From Candidatus Poribacteria bacterium (GTDB lineage: Bacteria > Poribacteria > WGA-4E > JAJDTR01), in the NCBI GenBank assembly GCA_028820655.1, contig JAPPIK010000006.1, positions 1 through 46,740 on the forward strand: 46,740 nt of DNA, given 5' to 3'. Each line of letters opens with the position of its first letter. The first letter of the stretch is position 1. A program made the position numbers and the translations under genes. Of the stretch, positions 27,401 through 35,808 are shown piece after piece. A model generated the notes under the pieces. It worked only from the letters and a program-made list of their open reading frames with translations, was not told where the DNA came from and made no database searches.

Positions 27401-29218
27401 TTAAAGCTGCGCAGATCGCGATGCAATCCCATCTCTGACTGAAGTGATGAATTGTTCTATAGACACATCGCTCTGGCGAGCACCATCGCGTTTTCGAATG
27501 GAGACGGTGTTGCCCTCCATTTCCCTATCTCCAACGACAAGCATGTATGGAACCTGCATCAACTGCGCTTGGCGGATTTTCGCATTCATACGCTCGCCGC
27601 TAGTGTCGGCCGATGCACGAAGGCTCGCCGATTTCAGTTCTTGGACTATTCGGTCCGCGTACTCGTTGTGACTGTCATTGATGGATATGACGCGCGCCTG
27701 TTCAGGCGCCAGCCATACGGGAAATCTGCCGGCGTAGTGTTCAATCAGAAAACCGATCATGCGTTCATGCGTACTGAGCGGTGCGCGGTGCAGGCATATC
27801 GGAGTCTCAGGCTCTCCCTTGCTGTTGACAAAACTCAGATTGCACCGCGCCGGTTGTGCGAAATCAACCTGATTCGTTGCGAGCGTGAACTCGCGTCCTA
27901 TGGCACTCCAAATCTGGACATCAATCTTGGGTCCGTAAAACGCCGCTTCGTCATTCACCTCAACATAAGGAATGCCGCCATTCTTCATTGCGCGCCGCAC
28001 CATCTCTTCGGTTTTTATCCATAGCGGCTCATCATCAACGTACTTCTTTCCAAGCCCGCTCCGGTGATGAGTGCTCAAGCGCATCACATACTTATCGATG
28101 CCGAAGATTCGAAAATAGTCTTGATACAGGTCTACCACTCCCATGAACTCGCCCTCAAACTGTTCTTCCGAGCAGTAGATGTGCGCGTCGTTCATTTGCA
28201 TGGAGCGCACCCGCATCAGACCGAAAAGTTCGCCGCTTTTTTCGAAGCGATAACAGGTGCCGTATTCAGCCAATCGCAGCGGCAGTTCACGATAGCTTCG
28301 GATCTTGCTGTCAAAGATCTTGTGATGGAAAGGGCAGTTCATCGGCTTCATATAGTAACGCACGCCCTCCATTTCCATCGGGGGATACATGCTTTCCGTA
28401 TAGTGTGCCAGGTGCCCGGTGCGCTGAAACAGCGCGTCTTTGGCGAGATGGGGTGTCCGCACGCGGTCGTACCCGCGCTTGTCTTCCATCTCTTTGGCAA
28501 GTTTTTCCAACTCCTCGATAACGATTCCGCCGTTTGGCAGCCACAATGGCAAGCCCGGTCCAACGTCCTCGTCAAAGATGAAAATCTCAAGATCTCTGCC
28601 CAGCCTACGATGATCCCGCTTTTTCGCCTCTTCAAGCATCTGAAGATGCTGCTTCAACTCCGCCTTCGAATTCCACGCGGTGCCATAGATTCTTTGAAGC
28701 ATGGCGTTGTTTTCATCGCCTCGCCAATAGGCGCCGGCAACGCTAAGCAACTTGAACGCGTCGGGTCGGATTTGGCCCGTGTCGATGACATGGGGACCGC
28801 GACAGAGGTCTTCAAACGTATCGTGGCGGTACGTGCTTAAAGCGGGTGTTTCATCTACTTCGCTCCCGTATTCGTCTGTTCCGCCCTCAAGAAGCCCTTC
28901 AATCAATTCTAGCTTATACGGCTGATTTCTGAACAACTCACGAGCTTCATCCGTGCTGATTTCACGATAATTGAACTCGTGTTTACCGCTTACAATTTGA
29001 CGCATCCGCTTCTCGATCTGTTCAAGGTCATCCGGCGAGAAGGAGCGGGGTTTTCCGTCGCCCTCGAGCCCAAGATCGAAATCGTAATAAAAACCGTCAT
29101 CAATCGGCGGACCGATAGCTAACTTGGCATCCGGATAGCGTTCCAAGACTGCCTGCGCCATCACGTGAGCAACGCTATGCCTGATTTTGTATAACCGATC
29201 TTTTTCCGAATCTGACAT
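27401..29218 (-). CDS. thrS: Threonyl-tRNA synthetase, lacking the TGS domain
   Basis: A 605-aa class II synthetase that charges tRNA-Thr. ATG 29218 is chosen because GGAG lies six nt upstream; an in-frame ATG four codons earlier has none. The protein begins almost directly with the N2 editing domain (HSVAH, His14 and His18; later LCRGPHV), so the usual N-terminal TGS domain of about 60 aa is absent. The catalytic core has MKPMNCPFHHKIF (zinc cysteine), motif 2 CYRFEKSGELFGLMRVRSM, and motif 3 around HERMIGFLIEHYAGRFPVWL. The anticodon-binding domain ends the protein (NAKIRQAQLMQVPYMLVVGD, SIRKRDG). A terminator and a tRNA cluster lie just upstream. No T-box leader is apparent in the 105 bp between the terminator and the start. 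Confidence 0.96.
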   Translation of the reverse strand: MSDSEKDRLYKIRHSVAHVMAQAVLERYPDAKLAIGPPIDDGFYYDFDLGLEGDGKPRSFSPDDLEQIEKRMRQIVSGKHEFNYREISTDEARELFRNQPYKLELIEGLLEGGTDEYGSEVDETPALSTYRHDTFEDLCRGPHVIDTGQIRPDAFKLLSVAGAYWRGDENNAMLQRIYGTAWNSKAELKQHLQMLEEAKKRDHRRLGRDLEIFIFDEDVGPGLPLWLPNGGIVIEELEKLAKEMEDKRGYDRVRTPHLAKDALFQRTGHLAHYTESMYPPMEMEGVRYYMKPMNCPFHHKIFDSKIRSYRELPLRLAEYGTCYRFEKSGELFGLMRVRSMQMNDAHIYCSEEQFEGEFMGVVDLYQDYFRIFGIDKYVMRLSTHHRSGLGKKYVDDEPLWIKTEEMVRRAMKNGGIPYVEVNDEAAFYGPKIDVQIWSAIGREFTLATNQVDFAQPARCNLSFVNSKGEPETPICLHRAPLSTHERMIGFLIEHYAGRFPVWLAPEQARVISINDSHNEYADRIVQELKSASLRASADTSGERMNAKIRQAQLMQVPYMLVVGDREMEGNTVSIRKRDGARQSDVSIEQFITSVRDGIASRSAQL

Positions 29219-29323
29219 GACTATCTCCATTTACCGGAGTTCGAACCAGTCAATCGATTGAATCCGGCTGTAAAGCACGAAATTCCCACCGGTTCAGGTA
29301 TGCCTTCTCCAGATTTACCTCAT

Positions 29324-29346
29324 AAAAAAAGAGCCTTTCGGCCCTT
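29324..29346 (-). terminator. Intrinsic terminator after the tRNA cluster
   Basis: On the minus strand AAGGGCC-GAAA-GGCTCTT forms a seven-pair stem (one G-U) with a GAAA tetraloop, followed at once by a run of Ts. It lies 25 bp past tRNA-Val and should end the tRNA transcript before thrS. Confidence 0.85.
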
Positions 29347-29370
29347 AGATGAAAATTGTATTCTGGATAA

Positions 29371-29444
29371 TGGGCGGTATAGGATTTGAACCTATGACCC
29401 CTTGCGTGTCGAGCAAGTACTCTAACCAGCTGAGCTAACCGCCC
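29371..29444 (-). tRNA. tRNA-Val (anticodon GAC)
   Basis: The minus strand folds as a tRNA: acceptor GGGCGGT paired with ACCGCCC, D arm GCTCAGCTGGTTAGAGT, anticodon stem CTTGC/GCAAG with loop TCGACAC (anticodon GAC), and T arm ATAGG-TTCAAAT-CCTAT. The discriminator is A, and CCA is not encoded. It is the last tRNA of a three-tRNA cluster. Confidence 0.95.
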
Positions 29445-29459
29445 TTATAAGGAGAATGG

Positions 29460-29531
29460 AGGCGGCGGTCGGAATCGAACCGACGTATAAAAGTTTTGCA
29501 GACTTTCGCCGTACCACTTGGCTACGCCGCC
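29460..29531 (-). tRNA. tRNA-Cys (anticodon GCA)
   Basis: Minus-strand cloverleaf: acceptor GGCGGCG paired with CGCCGCC, anticodon stem AAAGT/ACTTT with loop CTGCAAA (anticodon GCA), T arm GTCGG-TTCGATT-CCGAC, discriminator T as expected for tRNA-Cys. CCA is not encoded. It lies 15 bp from tRNA-Val. Confidence 0.95.
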
Positions 29532-29538
29532 GCTTTGG

Positions 29539-29610
29539 AGCGGGAGACGGGACTTGAACCCGCGACCTCTACCTTGGCAAGGTAGAGCTCTACCACTGAG
29601 CTACTCCCGC
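29539..29610 (-). tRNA. tRNA-Gly (anticodon GCC)
   Basis: Minus-strand cloverleaf: acceptor GCGGGAG paired with CTCCCGC, D arm GCTCAGTGGTAGAGC, anticodon stem CTACC/GGTAG with loop TTGCCAA (anticodon GCC), T arm GCGGG-TTCAAGT-CCCGT with one G-U pair. The discriminator is T, and CCA is not encoded. It is first in the transcript Gly-Cys-Val, with 7 bp to tRNA-Cys. Confidence 0.95.
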
Positions 29611-29811
29611 AGGCAGTGTAGAGTATATCAAAACAAACCGAGTTTGTCAACGAAAAAACTCGAATGCCTGCAATGTGGGTGGTCCGCCTGAAAGACTGAA
29701 CTCAGACAACACCAAGTCCGGCGTGGTACCGGCAAGGTGTTAGTATGACCAACTTGGGGTCTCCGGGTTCCTCCTTGATTCACTGTTCGCAACCGTGTGA
29801 ACCGCTCGGTG

Positions 29812-31002
29812 TTAGGCACCAAGGAACTCGCGGAGATTCGTACTTCCGGTAGGACGGCTCAAACAAGCCAGCGCCCGTGCCTCTAGCTGCCGAATACGTT
29901 CTCTGGAAAGTCCGAGCATGCCCCCGATTTCCCGCAAACTATATTCGCACCCATCCTCCAGTCCATATCGAAGTTTCGTAATCTGTTTCTCGCGTGAAGG
30001 CAACTCTGCTATCGCTTTCTGCACCTCTTCGATTAGCTCGTTGCGCACCAGTTCTGAAAGCGGATTCGATATGGGTTCACACGACAGGGTGTCTTCGATG
30101 GTTCTGGATGATTCCCCATCGATGCATGCCTCTAACGAAATCAATTGAGCGGTTAGCTGGGGTAACCGTGTGAGTTTTTCGATAGGCAGCCCCGTCGCCT
30201 CACTGAGTTGTGCCAGGCTCGGTTCCTTATCCTGCTGCTGTTGCAGACCAGATCGTGAACGCTCTACTTTCCGGCACGTCTCAAGGAGATGGACAGGTAT
30301 ACGGATCGTCCGTCCATGGTTGGCAATGCCGCTGCCGATTGCTTGTTGGATCCACCAGGACGCGTAGGCGCCGAACTTGACATTCCGTCGCCAATCGAAA
30401 CGATCAACCGCGTTGATTAACCCGATGTTAGCCTCTTGAATGAGGTCGAGCAGATCCAATCCGCGCTCGCGGTATTTCTTTGCGATGCACACAACCAAGC
30501 GCAGATTCGCCTCGACGAGCCGATTCTTGATGGCGTGGATTTCGTCTTCCAAGATTTGGATGTGCCGAGCCAGATCGAGGTTATACGACCGGTCTGTAGA
30601 TGAAAGCCGGGCGTCGCCAACCTGTTGTTTCAATTCATTCGCAAGAGGCGGATTTTCCGGGTCGATGTGGGGGAGGTAAACTGACAGTTCGCCACAATAT
30701 TCTTCTATCCGCTTCTGAAACTTCTCGATTCTAACAAAGGCATCGATCTCCTCTTCCGGAGTCAAGCGAGGGATGTTGCCAATCTGTTTTAGGTAGGTGC
30801 CAAGAACTCCGTGTTCCCTATCCGAATATGATGGTTCGGATGGCTCAACCTGCGACCCGGTTGCAGGTCTCGGCAACCGTTCAATGGGGGGAAACAGTCC
30901 GTTTTCCGTAGGTGCACCGCGAAATTCGGGCGCCCCAGTATCGCAGTTTGGCGTTGGATGGGTTGTTTGACTAGAGTTGGTGTCTTTCTTGGTAGGAACC
31001 AT
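29812..31002 (-). CDS. Sigma-70 family RNA polymerase sigma factor (primary-like)
   Basis: A 396-aa sigma factor from ATG 31002, which has GGAG six nt upstream; the frame is open for 88 more codons but that part has no sigma features. The first 60 residues are low-complexity. Region 1.2 follows (LGTYLKQIGNIPRLTPEEEI). Region 2 has NLRLVVCIAKKYRERGLDLL, DLIQEANIGLINAVDRFDW and KFGAYASWWIQQAI. Region 3 follows, and region 4 has LPSREKQITKLRYGLEDG and the helix-turn-helix SLREIGGMLGLSRERIRQLE. This is the RpoD/RpoS/SigA architecture without a long region 1.1, so it may be the housekeeping factor or a group 2 paralogue; the length fits either. It lies 361 bp downstream of the response regulator gene. 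Confidence 0.92.
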   Translation of the reverse strand: MVPTKKDTNSSQTTHPTPNCDTGAPEFRGAPTENGLFPPIERLPRPATGSQVEPSEPSYSDREHGVLGTYLKQIGNIPRLTPEEEIDAFVRIEKFQKRIEEYCGELSVYLPHIDPENPPLANELKQQVGDARLSSTDRSYNLDLARHIQILEDEIHAIKNRLVEANLRLVVCIAKKYRERGLDLLDLIQEANIGLINAVDRFDWRRNVKFGAYASWWIQQAIGSGIANHGRTIRIPVHLLETCRKVERSRSGLQQQQDKEPSLAQLSEATGLPIEKLTRLPQLTAQLISLEACIDGESSRTIEDTLSCEPISNPLSELVRNELIEEVQKAIAELPSREKQITKLRYGLEDGCEYSLREIGGMLGLSRERIRQLEARALACLSRPTGSTNLREFLGA

Positions 31003-31363
31003 CTTTTTCTCCGCCCAGCCGGATCGTACCCTATATGATTCTGTATTGTTGAAATCTTTAGGCAAGATGTATGCCAGGCAGAATCCGTGGAAACGGAATT
31101 GGTTGACGGCCGGGAATTCAGGAAGAGTTTTCGACAGACGATAAACGAAGGATGATAAGCCGCTTGTACCTAGGCACCAACGCAACATAGCAGTCAGTAA
31201 TGGCGGAGGCCCAGAATTTTTTGGCGGGAAATCGAATTTTCGGTGAGACATCATCAACAGTGTCACAATCCGGTATCACGGATGAGTCTCAAGAATCTGT
31301 CGCTTAGAGGTGACACTGTCACTTGCAGATGACGTGAAACTGGGTCCAACAGGTTTCAGATGC
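31003..31363. other. Spacer upstream of the sigma factor
   Basis: 361 bp between the response regulator stop and the sigma factor start. Most of it stays open in the sigma frame without recognisable protein features, so it probably carries the sigma promoter and leader. No repeat cassette or clear terminator was seen. Confidence 0.45.
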
Positions 31364-32794
31364 TCACGTTCGCTGCAGCCCGAGTTCCTTGAGTTTTCGG
31401 TGGAGCGACTGCCGCTTAATCCCGATCTGTCTGGCTGTTTCTTGGATGTTCCAGTTATTTTGCCGGAGTTTATGCTCAAGAAAGATTCGCTCAAAGTCTT
31501 GGGAGGCATCCTTAATTGTCGGAGCATCGAGTAGGCCGCGAAGGTTGGCATCCAACGGGTGGCTATCGACAGTCGGCGCTTTTACGCTGCCGCTTCCGTC
31601 AAAGATCTCGGAAGGTAGATCCTTCGCGGCGATGAGCGTATCCGTGCACGTTACAGCCGCGTATTCAACTGCTTTCTCCAGTTCGCGGATGTTTCCGGGC
31701 CAGTGGTACTGTTCAAATCGAGCCAGGATTCCATCCTCGAAACCGCGGATTCGTCTCTGATCGGGTGCGCGCAAATGTTTCCGTAGAAAGTGGTCCGCAA
31801 GAATCGAGATGTCTTCCAGTCGTTCACGCAGCGGCGGAAGGGCGATCGTGAGTTTAAGACGGTAGTAGAGGTCGCGGCGGAACTCACCCGCCTCAACGGC
31901 TGATTCCAAGTCGCGATTGGTGGCAGCGATAATGCGGACATCAGCATGCTGCGGGCGCAGACCAACCCCTTGCACCTCCTTGGAATCAAGAACGCGGAGC
32001 AGTTTGGGCTGCATGGTAATACTTAAATCGCCTATCTCATCAAGGAAAATCGTACCACCGCGTGCTTGTAAGAATTTCCCCGGTCGTTGATCGACTGCCG
32101 TCGCCACTCGTTTTCCAATTCCAAACAACTCCGCCTCAAGCAACTCCGATGGAATTGCGCTGCAATTGACATCTATGAAGGGCCCGTCTCGTCGATCGCT
32201 GTGCTCATGGATAGCGCGTGCGACGAGTTCCTTGCCGGTGCCGCTCTCACCACAGATCAATACATCTACGTCGGAAGCGGCAATCCGTCCAACCTTCTTC
32301 ATTACATCAATCATTACCTCGCTGTTACCGATGATTTCGTAATTGTTGGCGGGCGAAACCGTTGTGTCGGAATTCTGGTGAGATTTCCCGTCGGAACCCT
32401 TCGTCAACGCCGTCTTGACCATATCCGTGAGATGGGTGTAGTCGATTGGCTTGCTGATATAATCATAAACACCCAATCCACTCGCCTCAAGAGCGGTTCT
32501 GGATGAACTGTTTGCCGTAATCATAATGGCTTGAGAAGGCTCCAGCACGTGTTTGCTGTGTTTGAGGATCTTTAGCCCTGCCTCCTTATCCAGTACTCCC
32601 TGGGCGTCCGGCATCCAGAGATCGAGCAGCAACAAATCATACGGGGGCTGCGTATCCAGCATTTCCATCGCTCGATCCCTATCATGGACGAAGTCTACGT
32701 CGGCTTCCACCGTCGGCTCAATCTCGAGTTGCCGGTTGATATAGCGGCAAATCGCTTTCTCATCATCTGCAATTAGAATGCGTGCTCGGTTCAT
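31364..32794 (-). CDS. NtrC-type response regulator with AAA+ domain lacking the GAFTGA motif
   Basis: A 476-aa protein from ATG 32794, supported by AGGA five nt upstream. The receiver domain (about 3-130) has acidic residues DD (10-11), phosphoacceptor Asp58 in LLLLDLWMP, and Lys115 in YISKPID. The AAA+ domain (about 153-395) has Walker A CGESGTGKE (181-189) and Walker B GGTIFLDEIGDL (246-257), with AATNRDLE and FRRDLYYRLKL. The C-terminal Fis-type helix-turn-helix reads NWNIQETARQIGIKRQSLHRKLKELGL. Where sigma-54 activators have GAFTGA after ELFG, this protein has ELFGIGKRVATAVDQRPGKF. Without GAFTGA it may not remodel sigma-54 polymerase and could act with sigma-70 or simply bind DNA. It lies 64 bp downstream of the kinase gene, its likely partner. 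Confidence 0.92.
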   Translation of the reverse strand: MNRARILIADDEKAICRYINRQLEIEPTVEADVDFVHDRDRAMEMLDTQPPYDLLLLDLWMPDAQGVLDKEAGLKILKHSKHVLEPSQAIMITANSSSRTALEASGLGVYDYISKPIDYTHLTDMVKTALTKGSDGKSHQNSDTTVSPANNYEIIGNSEVMIDVMKKVGRIAASDVDVLICGESGTGKELVARAIHEHSDRRDGPFIDVNCSAIPSELLEAELFGIGKRVATAVDQRPGKFLQARGGTIFLDEIGDLSITMQPKLLRVLDSKEVQGVGLRPQHADVRIIAATNRDLESAVEAGEFRRDLYYRLKLTIALPPLRERLEDISILADHFLRKHLRAPDQRRIRGFEDGILARFEQYHWPGNIRELEKAVEYAAVTCTDTLIAAKDLPSEIFDGSGSVKAPTVDSHPLDANLRGLLDAPTIKDASQDFERIFLEHKLRQNNWNIQETARQIGIKRQSLHRKLKELGLQRT

Positions 32795-32858
32795 ATTCAT
32801 CCTGAAATGTGGTTCTTCGCGCGCACGTCGCGAACTCTGAACGCCCGATGCTCGCTCG

Positions 32859-34853
32859 CTACTGTAACGGGAGTTCAATGCAGAACGTCGTTCCTATGCC
32901 AACACTACTCTTGGCATACACACGCCCACCGTGTCCCTCAACGATGTTTTTGACATTAACCAACCCAAGCCCCAAGCCGCGTGGTTTGGTCGTGTGAAAC
33001 GGCTCGAAAATTCGTTGGAGGTCACCTTCCGGGATACCTGTGCCCTCATCCTCGAAAGAAATATATAGTCTACGTTGCCGTCCCCCAGGTTGGTTAAATT
33101 CGGTTCCAAGTTTGACGACAATCTCTAACCCGCCGCTTTCCGGCATGGCTTGACAGGCGTTCTTTATGAGATTAGCGAAGGCAATCCGTATTTTGTCGGC
33201 ATCGAGGCGTACGGAGGGCATTTTCGCCGGCAGCTTGAGATCGACTCGCACCTGATTTTCATCAATCAACGCTTTGTTCATGTCGCGGGCGGATAGTAAG
33301 ATTGTTTTCAGATCATGAGATTCTAGATTCAAGTGCGTGTCTTGAAAAAAACTCAGCTCATTCTCGATCATATCGTCGAGGGTGGATGCCGTGTCAATTA
33401 TCGTGTTCATCTCATCGATAATTTGATCGGGTTGGGTTCGTAGATCCATTACATCGCCACGCTGGAAGTTATTGCGAATCATTTCTGCCGGTGCACGAAT
33501 CAGGCTGAGTGAGTTACGCAGTTCGTGCCGGACTTGCGCGGACATTACTCCAAAAACTGCTTCCTTTTCAGACTGAACAAGTTGATCCTGCGTCTCCCGC
33601 AGTTGCGTCACCGCGTACCGCAGACGCAAGTGCCCCAAAAACAGGCTGTTCACAATGCCGGCGGAAATGATTGCCAGACTAAATGCCGTTCCCTCCATCC
33701 AGTAGTTAAACAAGACAAAGCCACAGAGAACAAGAACCAGATGTAAGATGAGCAGCGCGCTTCCCGCCAATATCATCGAGCGCGAACCGTGCCCCGTCTG
33801 GTGAATCACCAACGCGGCGAATGTCGACAGCAACGCCAGCCAAATGAAGTAGATGAATGCTACTCCGGGAGTGGAGCGCCAGATAAAATCGCGATTAAAC
33901 AAGGCATTTAGGAGTTCAGCGCGTAAAGCGAGTGCCGACTGTTTCCCAAATGAGGTTTGAATTTCGGGTGCCGCATCCGTCGTTACACCAACGAGGACGC
34001 ACTTGTCCTTGAAATTCTGGTCGAATTCCGCACGGCTATTCTCAAATTGGTGTAGGGCATCAATGAAAGAAATAGTCCGCCATGACGGCGCATCACCACG
34101 AACCGGGGAATGACCACCGGCGAATGGGACAAAAAAACGCCCTTGCGGGTTCAGCGGAATGCGCGTTACCTTGCCGCCCGCCGAGGGACACTCCAGAAAA
34201 TCGCCGCGCCAAAACCGGTTCAGCAATCTAATGGAGTCCAGAGGAATTCCATAGGTTTTGCAGAAAAGCTCCGTCTCGAGCGAATAGTGGTACGCGTCTT
34301 TCTCGTTTTTAACGACCAACTGCGCGGATCGACTAATTCCGTCAGACCGGTTGAGCGGAAAATAACTGAAACTCTTCCGAGCATTTTTGAGGTTTTCGGG
34401 AACCGGCGTCCAATCGTCGTCTTTGACGATTGGAATAGCGAGGCGGTTTTCGGCATCAGGGTTGGAAACGTACGGTCGAATCACAAAGAGCTTATCCCCC
34501 GGCAAGAGCGTACTATCGGCCCATTCATGCTCGAACCTCATGATCAAACCTATTGCCTTTGGATTCGCTTTCTGAAGGGACGACAGCAGAGGAGAATAAA
34601 GATTAGGGTGCCTCGGAAACAGGATACCAAGTTCCGCCTCGCTTTTGGTATCGATTGTAATGAGGGAAATGTCGGGCGATACCTCTTCCGACTGGGTGGA
34701 TCGAAGGTGCAGACGCCAATCAAAAGCTTTTAGCTCCATGAACTCGAACCAACCGAAAGTCCAAAAGAGCCCTACCACAGCAAAAGGCAACAGACCAACA
34801 AGACAAATGAGAAAATGTGTCCGTTGAACCTGACTTAGTTTCATGATAGACAC
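32859..34853 (-). CDS. CHASE2-domain sensor histidine kinase
   Basis: A 664-aa membrane kinase. It starts at GTG 34853 or the ATG three codons on; neither has a strong ribosome site. An N-terminal TM (about 13-33) is followed by an extracytoplasmic CHASE2 domain (about 45-325; FDWRLHLRS, ISLITIDTKSEAELG, FKDKCVLVGVTTDAAPEIQT). Three closely spaced TMs follow (about 331-403), as is usual for CHASE2 proteins. After a short linker comes the H-box VRHELRNSLSLIRAPAEMI (His443), then N-box FANLIKNACQAMP (Asn565), G1 FEDEGTGIPEG, F-box FEPFHTTKPRG and G2 LGLGLVNVKNIVEGHGG. All kinase residues are present. It lies between a FecR-like gene (24 bp) and the response regulator, so the three are probably cotranscribed. 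The signal is unknown. Confidence 0.93.
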   Translation of the reverse strand: MSIMKLSQVQRTHFLICLVGLLPFAVVGLFWTFGWFEFMELKAFDWRLHLRSTQSEEVSPDISLITIDTKSEAELGILFPRHPNLYSPLLSSLQKANPKAIGLIMRFEHEWADSTLLPGDKLFVIRPYVSNPDAENRLAIPIVKDDDWTPVPENLKNARKSFSYFPLNRSDGISRSAQLVVKNEKDAYHYSLETELFCKTYGIPLDSIRLLNRFWRGDFLECPSAGGKVTRIPLNPQGRFFVPFAGGHSPVRGDAPSWRTISFIDALHQFENSRAEFDQNFKDKCVLVGVTTDAAPEIQTSFGKQSALALRAELLNALFNRDFIWRSTPGVAFIYFIWLALLSTFAALVIHQTGHGSRSMILAGSALLILHLVLVLCGFVLFNYWMEGTAFSLAIISAGIVNSLFLGHLRLRYAVTQLRETQDQLVQSEKEAVFGVMSAQVRHELRNSLSLIRAPAEMIRNNFQRGDVMDLRTQPDQIIDEMNTIIDTASTLDDMIENELSFFQDTHLNLESHDLKTILLSARDMNKALIDENQVRVDLKLPAKMPSVRLDADKIRIAFANLIKNACQAMPESGGLEIVVKLGTEFNQPGGRQRRLYISFEDEGTGIPEGDLQRIFEPFHTTKPRGLGLGLVNVKNIVEGHGGRVYAKSSVGIGTTFCIELPLQ

Positions 34854-34877
34854 ATTGAAATAGACAAGCGTTGCCCG

Positions 34878-35780
34878 TTAATTGGCAATCTGTTCGCTTC
34901 CTTCGTACCACGCCGTGGTAAAATTCTGCTTGTGGGGTTGGGCATCAACTGAAATCCACACCGTGTCCGTCTGTCCCTTTTCTTGAATAAGCGCCCGATT
35001 CGCTGCCACCCGTTTTGCCGATTCGAGAGGAATGCCACTGTCGAACACGCATAGCAATGTTCCTGTGTTGTCCACAACCAGATCAGCTTCAATGCCGCTG
35101 CGGCGGAGTACTTGACCGTACAGCAGTGCCGGGTTGTGATGCGCCAGGTCGCCCGCTACAAGCCTGCTGACAGATTCGTACAACCTCTGTGCCCGATTCA
35201 ACATCGGATATGGATACCGAAGTTCCGCTTGATTGTCCTTTTCATTGGCAGGAAACTCCACATATGCTTCCAACTCGGGGATTAACCGTGCAATCTCTTC
35301 GGGTAACGCATCAAGCTCCATCCGGAGTGCAGCCAATTCGCCGCCGGACACCGACGCAGCGCGCGTTTTTCCTTCTGCATCCATGTGGTCCAAGCTTGCG
35401 GTCGGCCGACCAACCGGCAGCACATCGCTCATGGGACGATGTTCGATGCCGAGGTTGATTCGCTTCGCTCTGGGCGCTGTCTTCATCTGTTTTGCGTCGG
35501 CGATAAGTGTGCCGACCGAGAGTTCGCGTCCGCCCGGCAATGTGGGCAGCAACCCATCTTTCGATTGAAGCCGGATGAGCGAATCCGGCGGCATACGCAG
35601 GAGGTCCTTCTCCACCAACACAAAGCCCTTTTCCAAGAACGCCCATTCCTGTTCTCCAAACGTCAAGACTTCGATTTTCCCAAAAGTGAAGACGGTTACA
35701 ATTTCATCGGCGATACACGGCAAATTGCACAGCGCCGCGAACATCAAACAAACTATGAAAATACGACATTTGACTTTCAT
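34878..35780 (-). CDS. Secreted FecR-like domain protein
   Basis: A 300-aa protein whose ATG has AGGAG nine nt upstream. A signal peptide is clear (MKVKCRIFIVCLMFAALCNLPCIA-DE). Residues about 25-95 resemble a FecR/LysM-associated module (GKIEVLTFGEQEWAFLEKG, then DLLRMPPDSLIRLQSKDG). The middle is charged and probably helical. The C-terminal part (YGQVLRRSGIEADLVVDNTG, ANRALIQEKGQTDTVWISVD) looks like a small alpha/beta domain that could not be assigned. FecR-like periplasmic proteins beside CHASE2 kinases or cyclases are a recurring arrangement, and this protein may be the periplasmic input or modulator of the kinase; that is inference from position. Confidence 0.7.
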   Translation of the reverse strand: MKVKCRIFIVCLMFAALCNLPCIADEIVTVFTFGKIEVLTFGEQEWAFLEKGFVLVEKDLLRMPPDSLIRLQSKDGLLPTLPGGRELSVGTLIADAKQMKTAPRAKRINLGIEHRPMSDVLPVGRPTASLDHMDAEGKTRAASVSGGELAALRMELDALPEEIARLIPELEAYVEFPANEKDNQAELRYPYPMLNRAQRLYESVSRLVAGDLAHHNPALLYGQVLRRSGIEADLVVDNTGTLLCVFDSGIPLESAKRVAANRALIQEKGQTDTVWISVDAQPHKQNFTTAWYEGSEQIAN

Positions 35781-35808
35781 TTTGATTATCTCCTAACTGG
35801 TCATGACA

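Noticed and set aside
28064-28840. 258-codon plus-strand frame
   Set aside because: Antisense shadow of thrS, which is certain.
31003-31266. N-terminal extension of the sigma factor by 88 residues
   Set aside because: The extension has no sigma region 1 features, and a ribosome site precedes the internal ATG at 31002.
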